From: a virus
IMG/VR virus record: IMGVR_UViG_3300046703_000335
Coordinates: 146,409-210,408 of that record
Strand: one strand, 5' to 3'
Length of the DNA stretch: 64,000 nucleotides
Below, one piece after another: positions 34,476 through 41,136 of this stretch. The notes below the pieces were generated by a model. The model was given only the letters and a program-made list of their open reading frames with translations, did no database searches and had not been told where the DNA came from. How positions within the stretch are numbered: position 1 is the first letter of the stretch; each line of letters begins with the position of its first letter. The translations under genes were made by a program, and so were the position numbers.

Positions 34476-37058
34476 TTACATAAACTCTTTTAAGAATCTT
34501 CCATGATCAGCAGCAATAGGAGCTACTTTGAAAAGTTCTTCTTTTAGCGAAGCATATTTCTTACCAGCATTAAACAATCGCTTCATCTTAAGAGTATAAT
34601 TATTTCCTCGAATCTTCCCATACTCATAGAAGGACAGAGCTTTATTCTGTGCGAGGCATTCTTTAAAATACTCTGACACTATTATAGTAGGAGTCTCAGC
34701 CTGATATTGTGGTATCATCCCACAGGCTTCTATAAACTTATTCCAACTACCATAATAGTGCTCAATAACATGTGAGGGTGCCCCCAAAATTGATTTTTCA
34801 CGATAGGTCTCTCGAGACATCCCTAATTTTAAGCTAACTTCTTTAAACTTATTCTGGATTGTATTCTCGTCAAAAGATACCGAAAAAGCTCTTTTATTTA
34901 CTTCATGTGGAGCATCAGTGCACTTTATAATATTATCATAACTGTTTTTTAAGTTAACCCAGTTAATCGAGTCCTTAACATGTCTGGAAAACAACAAGAT
35001 AACTTCATAACTGTCTGAGGTAGTCACATGCTTAAAAGGTATTCTCAACACTTTAAATAACTTATACCCTAAATTACTACATGTGTTTATTGATCTTTCA
35101 ATAAGGGGAACTTTTTGGTTGGGGCTATAACAGACACCGAATACTCCATCCTCCCTCAAGGATTTAATACAACCTTTTACAGTAGCATCCCAATACTGAG
35201 TCAACCAATCGGAAAGTTCTGGAAATCTATTGATACTTTGAGATTCTTCATTAGAATAGCTTTCATAATCAAAGTATGGTGGTGATGAAAATGCTAATCC
35301 AAAATAATTCGTGTAAGGGATATCAACTTCAGAGCCCTTATTGTGTACACAATAATTTCCCCCTAAGTTAGCTTTTACAAATGCTCCGAAATTTAATAGA
35401 TTTTCATATGTTATAGTATTAGGCTCAAAACCTACATACTCCATACCTAAAGACATTGCTGCCAGCATCCTTGAACCAAAACCAGCAGAATAATCTAATA
35501 CCTTACCATTTTTACAAAAGTTGGCATATATATACCTAGCTATTGAGGGCTTAAAGTTACTTACAACAGTATTCATTAACTTTAGCCCTTTACGCATTGA
35601 AGAATCATTTATTCTATCTGCGTACCTCAACCTATTCTCTACTAACTTTTTAAAAAAAGTCTCATCAACCCATACATCTATAGGTGCTGGATAACCTTTA
35701 CGTTTACTGCTATATATATTCGGAAAAAACTTCTCGCATAATTCCATCCCAGAGGTGTTAAAGCTTAAGAGATCGCCATCACATGTTGAAATCCCGTTGT
35801 CTTTAAAGCTCCTTAACAAATAAAGAGCCCTACTGTCTGATATGTCTGAAAATGGAAAAGGTTTCCCCCAATATTGCTCAAAAGTCATATTAAACATCCG
35901 GGCCTTCATAACATCATTACCTACCCTATAAAATTTAGGATGTACCATTAATGGGGTTAAGGTATTAACCTTATCGGGGATTAAGAACTCTTCAGGTATC
36001 TTATATAGGACATCCGGAGTGGCTACTTGATATACAATATCAAAAAATTCCTTATAAAATTTTTTAGAAAAACTTATCCCACTTTTATAAAGCTGAAAAC
36101 CCCACCCCAACTTATTCTCTAAAAAATCAACAAAAGCACTTAGTTGTTCCTTTATAGGGCAATAATTATTAATTATAAGAAATCGAGAATCATCATCGTA
36201 ATAACCATCATCTATAAACCAATAGGCCAATATTCTTTCATCCCAGTACTCTGAAATTAAGTCTATTGGAATTAGCTTACCTTCAACACCCTCTTTATAA
36301 AAAGATTCTCTAAACTTTGAGAAATGTTCACTCTGAATTGTTGCAAAACGTAACCCTGTTCCGTTATCACAGGGGTAGCAATTAGTGGAATAAGGTTCTA
36401 AAAGTTTATGTTTTAAACGAAGGTACTGCTCTTGTTTTAATGAGTGACTCTCATAATATCTTGGAGAAGAATCTATTCCACCATCCCCAAGTAGACCACC
36501 AATAATTAAGACAATCTGATTATGTGTTAAAGGAGGAGACTGCTTCTGTGTTTTTAATAAAATCCCTTTATCTTGTATTATAGGTCTCCAAGTAGTTTTT
36601 GAAACACCATATTTAGAAGAAAATTCTTCTTGTGTTAATTCATAATAATCTTTTTCAAGAACTTCTTTTGGAGTCTGTATGACTCTTTCTTTTTGTATAT
36701 CATTAACTTTTATAGATATCCCAAGATTCAATTTCTTCCTTCTATATGCTACACCCTCTCCAGACATCTTAAAAAGTTTGCCAATATTTGAATCTGTTTT
36801 TCCTTCAGCGTGCAAGGTTCTCAAGATATCATCAGTGAGTTTATTCTTAAGATCTTTTCGTATACCCTCATACACCACAGTAATTTTCGAGTTATATGCC
36901 CCTCTACTATCCGAAGTAATACCATAGGTTTTCATTCGCTTAAAGATTGCATCTTCTGAGACACCAAAAATTCCACCTATAGCTTTTGCAGTAAAACCAA
37001 AATCGCAATATAGCCTTTTTATGGATTCCATATTTAATTCTTCGATAGTATACTGCAT
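34476..37058 (-). CDS. LAGLIDADG homing endonuclease fused to a DNA methyltransferase
   Basis: An 860-residue protein. Residues 1-170 hold several HTH-like segments (AKAIGGIFGVSEDAIFKRM, TDSNIGKLFKMSGEGVAY). About 180-370 are a LAGLIDADG domain with both helices (LIIGGLLGDGGID at 184-196 and LAYWFIDDGYYDDD at 277-290). About 480-720 are a Class I methyltransferase: SAM site VLDYSAGFGSRMLA and catalytic SSPPYFDYES, of the amino-methyltransferase type (N4-cytosine or N6-adenine). The last 130 residues are another helical DNA-binding part. Homing plus methylation in one chain could protect the phage DNA while cutting rivals. GGGGGA precedes the ATG. Domain calls are strong; interplay is inference. 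Confidence 0.8.
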   Translation of the reverse strand: MQYTIEELNMESIKRLYCDFGFTAKAIGGIFGVSEDAIFKRMKTYGITSDSRGAYNSKITVVYEGIRKDLKNKLTDDILRTLHAEGKTDSNIGKLFKMSGEGVAYRRKKLNLGISIKVNDIQKERVIQTPKEVLEKDYYELTQEEFSSKYGVSKTTWRPIIQDKGILLKTQKQSPPLTHNQIVLIIGGLLGDGGIDSSPRYYESHSLKQEQYLRLKHKLLEPYSTNCYPCDNGTGLRFATIQSEHFSKFRESFYKEGVEGKLIPIDLISEYWDERILAYWFIDDGYYDDDSRFLIINNYCPIKEQLSAFVDFLENKLGWGFQLYKSGISFSKKFYKEFFDIVYQVATPDVLYKIPEEFLIPDKVNTLTPLMVHPKFYRVGNDVMKARMFNMTFEQYWGKPFPFSDISDSRALYLLRSFKDNGISTCDGDLLSFNTSGMELCEKFFPNIYSSKRKGYPAPIDVWVDETFFKKLVENRLRYADRINDSSMRKGLKLMNTVVSNFKPSIARYIYANFCKNGKVLDYSAGFGSRMLAAMSLGMEYVGFEPNTITYENLLNFGAFVKANLGGNYCVHNKGSEVDIPYTNYFGLAFSSPPYFDYESYSNEESQSINRFPELSDWLTQYWDATVKGCIKSLREDGVFGVCYSPNQKVPLIERSINTCSNLGYKLFKVLRIPFKHVTTSDSYEVILLFSRHVKDSINWVNLKNSYDNIIKCTDAPHEVNKRAFSVSFDENTIQNKFKEVSLKLGMSRETYREKSILGAPSHVIEHYYGSWNKFIEACGMIPQYQAETPTIIVSEYFKECLAQNKALSFYEYGKIRGNNYTLKMKRLFNAGKKYASLKEELFKVAPIAADHGRFLKEFM

Positions 37059-37150
37059 CTTATTCCCCCTATTATGTAAATTATTAAGTAAGTATACTAT
37101 ATTTTACGCCAATAATCCATAAATTTTAGATCCTTATGCACAAATAAAAA

Positions 37151-37178
37151 AGGATTGGTAATTTTACTTACCAATCCT
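37151..37178 (-). terminator. intrinsic terminator of the capsid operon
   Basis: Minus-strand stem AGGATTGGTAA/TTACCAATCCT with a GTAAAA loop and a T6 run, downstream of the major capsid gene. A second hairpin (AAGGTAGT/ACTACCTT) lies at about 37205-37230. Confidence 0.85.
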
Positions 37179-37242
37179 AAAATGATAACCTGATGTTTTA
37201 CTTTAAGGTAGTATGTAAACACACTACCTTTACAGTTGAAAA

Positions 37243-38031
37243 TTAGCGAGCTATCTTAACCCTTGTAATTGCCAATGGGTTATGGCACCCAATACCTAAA
37301 TTTTCGAAGACTGAAAATCCTATTCTTCTTGCCTTTGGATCATCAGCAGATAGTACTGTAAGTTCGGTACGTACAGGAATGCGCCCGAAAAATTCTGGTT
37401 CTGCGCAAACATAAGCATAACCAGGATTAACTTTTCTGCTGACGATGATCTGAGCACCCCAAACGGTACCAAGTAGACCACTCTTAAGCAATGTCCCTTG
37501 AGTTTCAATATCAAGAACGTCTCTTCCCCATTTTCTTAAATCTGCAAAGTCAAGAGCGTTCATGAAAATACGAGCAACTCGAAGATCATGAGTCTCAATA
37601 CGTGCAAAAGCGTCAATCAAGTTTGCAGGTGTAAGAGGAGCAACAGCATTGATCTGTGCGTTTACATATGCACTTCCAAGATTGTCAAAACCAAACTGAG
37701 AAACTGCATCCATAACATCAAAGGCACGTGCATCTTCAGCAGCTTGAATTTGAGCTTTTGCCAAATCCTGTGCGCGTTCGATAAGGTCAAAACGACGTTC
37801 TTTGATCTGTGTCAAAGGCAGTTCAGGATTCGATGCTATTTCGAAAAGAGGGAATATCACACGGCGAGGTTTTGTGATCGCCAGAATGTTTTCACCTTCT
37901 TCTCCGACAACGAAAGCAGTGACGTTAGGATCTTTGTCGTAAATTGGCAGCGCACCATCAGGGAGCTGTTCTACGAGAAAAGCCTTACGTGCAACTGACG
38001 TATAATCTCTGCGAAGACGCAGAGGCTGGAT
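37243..38031 (-). CDS. major capsid protein, exon 2
   Basis: This exon codes for 262 residues and joins exon 1 (39154-39252) to give a 295-residue major capsid protein. After the junction it reads IQPLRLRRDYTSVARKAFLV, then EQLPDGALPIYDKDPN and GEEGENILAITKPRRVIFPL. It continues with RVARIFMNALDFADLRKWGR and ends RIGFSVFENLGIGCHNPLAI, all in keeping with HK97-type capsid proteins of large myoviruses. An ORF caller would start it at an internal GTG (37860), losing the first 57 codons of the exon. The upstream part is supported by the open frame and by sense across the splice. A terminator follows. It forms the capsid lattice. Confidence 0.8.
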   Translation of the reverse strand: MQPLRLRRDYTSVARKAFLVEQLPDGALPIYDKDPNVTAFVVGEEGENILAITKPRRVIFPLFEIASNPELPLTQIKERRFDLIERAQDLAKAQIQAAEDARAFDVMDAVSQFGFDNLGSAYVNAQINAVAPLTPANLIDAFARIETHDLRVARIFMNALDFADLRKWGRDVLDIETQGTLLKSGLLGTVWGAQIIVSRKVNPGYAYVCAEPEFFGRIPVRTELTVLSADDPKARRIGFSVFENLGIGCHNPLAITRVKIAR

Positions 38032-39153
38032 CCACTTTGTTACTACCCTATTTAAGGGCGTATGAGTCTTTCAACTCATATCTCATGGTTACCCATGAGT
38101 TCAGACTGTATCACTACCTGTTATATACAGGTACTCGGCATGTCTTGACAAATTACTCTGTCAAGGTAGGTCTTATCGCCATTACCAAAACTTGGTATTA
38201 GGCTTCCCTCAGTCGTTGAACCTTCAATGGGGTTTCCCCCAAAGCTTGGCTGCTGATTGTCCTTTGAACGATATCTCTTAGGTAACTTATAGATCAAATC
38301 ATTAGTAATATTATCACGGATATACTCATAAGCAGTATCTCTTGATTCCTTCAAAACCCTAATATGGCATTCACCATCAGAGTTCTCAGTAACACTTACA
38401 ACCAGGTTTAAAACATCCTTAAAGATATCTATAACCAGTTCTTTGTTGTTTTTGAAAAAGCTATCATAAGACACTATAGTAAACCCGTAATCACCAACCG
38501 CCCCATCATCCATCCACCAAAAAGACAACCCTACACCAGTAAGTTCACTTAGTAGTTCAGCACTCAGTACCTTTGTACCTTCAGGATAAAACTTTTTTCT
38601 TAACTCTGTAAATTGATGCAAGGCATAACTCCTTGCATCAACATATGAAAAAAGTTCTCCACCGGATATAAAAGCTCTTTCACCATAAAATACTTTAGCA
38701 GTAAAAAGGCTTCATTATCTCTGCTTTTCTAAGCAATAGTTGCTCTTGTTTCACACTATGCCTACAAAGCCAATATCCAGTCCCAGATGATTGTACTGCA
38801 ATGCAGGAATCCCCAAACAAACTCCCATGCAGAAATTCTTTCTGATAGCTATTTAACGGAACCAATCTTAATGCGTTACGATTCAAATGATAGCCCTTAT
38901 TTGTACTAATACCATAGATACTTCTTAAGGTACAAACTACTCTATCAGTTAAACCATATTTTTCACCTATCTCAATATCGCATAAACCAGCATTGATGTA
39001 CTCTTCAACAAGCACATCTTCCGGCAAAACACTTATAAGTCTTGCCAGTTTCTCTTCGCTGATTATTACGTTATTGATCTTCATACCTACCCATCGTTCA
39101 AAGGATGTTCCAGACAATTTACCGAGTTTTACGTCCACCATCCAGAATCAATT
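38032..39153 (-). ncRNA. group I intron in the major capsid gene
   Basis: An 1122-base insertion between the two capsid exons. The 5' exon ends CCATT and pairs with GATGG at 39138-39142, with a U-G pair at the splice site (P1). CTCGGTA (39120-39126) pairs with TGCCGAG (38134-38140) as P3. TACCTG...CAGGTA at 38115-38133 makes P8. AGAC near 38142-38145 pairs with GTCT near 38103-38106 as P7. The intron ends in G (TGG before ATC). P9-like hairpins lie at 38082-38099 and 38061-38080. These elements are in the order of a group I ribozyme. P4-P6 were not worked out. It houses a LAGLIDADG gene. Confidence 0.75.
38121..39084 (-). pseudogene. intron-encoded LAGLIDADG endonuclease, frameshifted
   Basis: Two reading frames together make one endonuclease. 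I start it at the ATG near 39084 (MKINNVIISEEK), since an earlier ATG at 39141 lies inside the ribozyme core. An HTH-like part (DIEIGEKYGLTDRVVCTL) precedes the first LAGLIDADG helix (FLHGSLFGDSC); the frame then stops at 38695. The second frame continues the family sequence (KVFYGERAFISGGELFSYV) and holds the second helix (GVGLSFWWMDDGAVGD). Removing one base of an A5 run at 38703-38707 restores a single frame. The C-terminus overlaps P7-P8. Either a recent decay, a sequencing error or programmed slippage. It resembles the endonuclease part of the protein at 34476-37058. Confidence 0.7.
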
Positions 39154-39252
39154 AATGGACGCCGCTAACTTTGCACGGCCAGAAGCAGTCTTAATGTAAT
39201 CTCCAATGATCTGTTGTTTCAGTTCATTAGTGATTGTGTTTGTTCCTTCCAT
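39154..39252 (-). CDS. major capsid protein, exon 1
   Basis: Codes for the first 33 residues (MEGTNTITNELKQQII, GDYIKTASGRAKLAASI). A very strong ribosome site GGAGGAAGTGAA precedes the ATG, fitting a highly expressed capsid gene. The sequence GDYIKTASGRAKLAAS belongs to the N-terminus expected for this capsid family. Without splicing, the frame would stop two codons later (AAT TGA). Joined to exon 2 it reads KLAASI-IQPLRLRR. Confidence 0.8.
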
Positions 39253-39331
39253 TTCACTTCCTCCTAAAAAAATAAGTTTTCTGCGTGTCTACTATATCAT
39301 ATTATGGATTATTTTCACGGCTAACGATTAA

Positions 39332-39910
39332 TTAGATCGAAAGCTGAACAACCATAAATGGATCAGTTGCACTTGGAGCAATCAATACGATACCAACTAC
39401 GAAAGCTGCAACATCAACAGCTGTACTAACAGCATTGCTGAGCAAGCCATTCTGAGAAACATAAAGTCTTGCACCAGGAAGATATGTGATAGGAACTCCG
39501 GCACCAGCCTGAGTACATGTCTCATACATATCTGTTGAGAAAACGGTACCTGTTCCATGTAAATATGGGCATTTACCACTTGCTACACCAGAGCTTGACT
39601 CGAAAGGATAACCAACAGCGTTATTAATCGCAACACCAACTGGGCGACCAACAAGAACTGATGGAGCTGCATCTGTACCTGTACATGCTACGACTGTTCC
39701 GTTCACTGTTCCAACACATACAAACTGACCTGCAAGAATACCCTTAGGTGTGTCAGCACTAAGACGAGAATTCGCCAAAGATTGAACATTTGCACCGTAG
39801 TTATCTCTTGTCAGTCCAGCCGCTGTCAGATTCATGAGAGTATTCATTGTCACGCGATTGAGGATATTTAGGCCTCTATCAGGGGCAATTCCACTTCCTT
39901 CACCAACCAT
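39332..39910 (-). CDS. capsid-associated (decoration-type) protein
   Basis: A 192-residue protein directly upstream of the major capsid gene. It is rich in Ala, Val, Gly and Thr with many short strands (ILAGQFVCVGTVNGTVVACT, GRPVGVAINNAVGYPF, ARLYVSQNGLLSN), typical of small capsid decoration or cementing proteins. It is unusually neutral compared with its acidic neighbours. A good ribosome site lies before the ATG. Position between scaffold and major capsid gene supports the role; the family is not named. Confidence 0.6.
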   Translation of the reverse strand: MVGEGSGIAPDRGLNILNRVTMNTLMNLTAAGLTRDNYGANVQSLANSRLSADTPKGILAGQFVCVGTVNGTVVACTGTDAAPSVLVGRPVGVAINNAVGYPFESSSGVASGKCPYLHGTGTVFSTDMYETCTQAGAGVPITYLPGARLYVSQNGLLSNAVSTAVDVAAFVVGIVLIAPSATDPFMVVQLSI

Positions 39911-40031
39911 GTTAAACCTCCTATTAAATGAAACCCAATCCCCTTATGGGGCGGGTAGATACTGTTAAAAATCTTATATCGATCTTTTTACTACTGATAC
40001 CCCTCTAATAAAGTGGGGTATCGAATATCAC

Positions 40032-41039
40032 TTAATTAAAAATTTCTCTTACATCCGGAGCAGTAGACCATAGACTTGATAAGTCACTGGAACCACTTGA
40101 AGAAGCTTCTTTCTTAACCATACCGGAAAGTTTTGAAGCACCCTTCTTGATAGGAGAAGGCATAACACCACTGAAAATCTGATCAAGAAGACTTGCATCT
40201 TTTGATGAGCCTTCTTCTTCATCTTCTTCTTTTTTATCCTTGGAGGAAGCTTCGACTTCTTCTTCATCTTCTTCTTTTTTGGCAGAAGCTTCGACTTCTT
40301 CTTCGTCTTTGCCTACTTCTTTTTCAAGCTCTTCAGCTTGCTTTTTCAGGCTGGCAAGTTTTTCTTTTTTCTTTTTAATGTCCAGATCCTTAGTGCCGGC
40401 TTCTTTTTCTTTCTTATCATCTTCGTCTTTGTCGGCAGAGGCATCCTTCTCTTCTTTATCCTTATCATCTTCATCTTTGTCAGCAGAAGCATCCTTCTCT
40501 TCTTTATCCTTGTCATCTTCATCTTTGTCAGCAGAAGCATCCTTCTCTTCATCTTCTTCATCAGAAGAATCAGAAGCAGCTTTTGCGATCATCTGAGCGA
40601 GACCTTCTTGGTTTGCAAGAGTCGCATTAAGGCCCTCTTCAGGAAGATGCATAAGAATACCCGCCTGCTTCTCGATAATCTCGTCTGTAGCACCAGGAAG
40701 CATTCTCTGTGAAGCAATAATAGCTTTGACAGCTTTCTCTTCAAGTCTACGAGCACTTGCGATAGCTTCTTGAGCAGCATGTTTATCAATAAGAGGAGCA
40801 TGACCAGTCTCTTCACGTTTCTGATCATCTTTATTTACTTTGTCTTTATTAACGCCTTCATTCCATGCTTCAGGATCACCCTTAGCATATTCACCGACAC
40901 TTGGATTATTCTTGCTGTGTCCAGTATCATTCATATCAAAAACATCATTGTCAATTCCAGAACCCTTATCTTCAACTTGGGCACCTGGTTTTGACTTCAT
41001 ATCCGAAGCTAATCTGTTAGTCAAACGATTACGAGACAT
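40032..41039 (-). CDS. probable capsid scaffolding protein
   Basis: A 335-residue, very acidic protein between the capsid protease and capsid genes, the usual place for the scaffold. Residues 1-15 (MSRNRLTNRLASDMK) resemble the start of the protein at 62038-62691 (MSRDRLTMRVAAAEK). Residues about 85-160 are helical. About 160-215 contain three near-identical 16-residue repeats (EEKDASADKDEDDKDK). About 215-290 are Lys/Glu coiled coil, and the C-terminus is a short folded or capsid-binding tail (SSLWSTAPDVREIFN). CAGGAGGA precedes the ATG, with an exact promoter motif 71 bases upstream. Confidence 0.7.
   Translation of the reverse strand: MSRNRLTNRLASDMKSKPGAQVEDKGSGIDNDVFDMNDTGHSKNNPSVGEYAKGDPEAWNEGVNKDKVNKDDQKREETGHAPLIDKHAAQEAIASARRLEEKAVKAIIASQRMLPGATDEIIEKQAGILMHLPEEGLNATLANQEGLAQMIAKAASDSSDEEDEEKDASADKDEDDKDKEEKDASADKDEDDKDKEEKDASADKDEDDKKEKEAGTKDLDIKKKKEKLASLKKQAEELEKEVGKDEEEVEASAKKEEDEEEVEASSKDKKEEDEEEGSSKDASLLDQIFSGVMPSPIKKGASKLSGMVKKEASSSGSSDLSSLWSTAPDVREIFN
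40416..40560 (-). repeat. 48-base tandem repeat inside the scaffold gene
   Basis: Three copies of a 48-base unit, in frame, each coding EEKDASADKDEDDKDK or a close variant. The copies begin near 40435, 40483 and 40531 and differ by only a few bases, so the expansion is recent or maintained. Confidence 0.8.
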
Positions 41040-41109
41040 GCTTGTCCTCCTGTGTCAATTTATTTATGAAGTTCTAATGAACTTGGTTGTTTTCAGAGAA
41101 AAAACAGAT

Positions 41110-41124
41110 ATTAAGAGATTATTA
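41110..41124 (-). promoter_or_regulatory. phage promoter-like motif, exact
   Basis: Exact TAATAATCTCTTAAT upstream of the scaffold/decoration/capsid gene set. Confidence 0.65.
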
Positions 41125-41136
41125 TAAAAAAGTTTT

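Noticed and set aside
37243-37860. Capsid frame starting at an internal GTG
   Set aside because: The frame is open and conserved-looking for a further 57 codons upstream to the intron boundary, and a far better start lies in exon 1.
39084-39141. ATG at 39141 as start of the intron endonuclease
   Set aside because: The stretch overlaps P1 and P3 of the ribozyme; a start near 39084 is more likely.
39996-40022. GATACCCC/GGGGTATC hairpin downstream of the scaffold gene as an intrinsic terminator
   Set aside because: There is no T-run on either side, so it may only slow polymerase or process RNA.
40416-40560. Repeats as a CRISPR array
   Set aside because: The units are contiguous, without spacers, and code in frame for scaffold residues.
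40193-40712. Ser/Leu/Phe-rich plus-strand frames
   Set aside because: They are the antisense of the acidic, repeat-containing scaffold gene.
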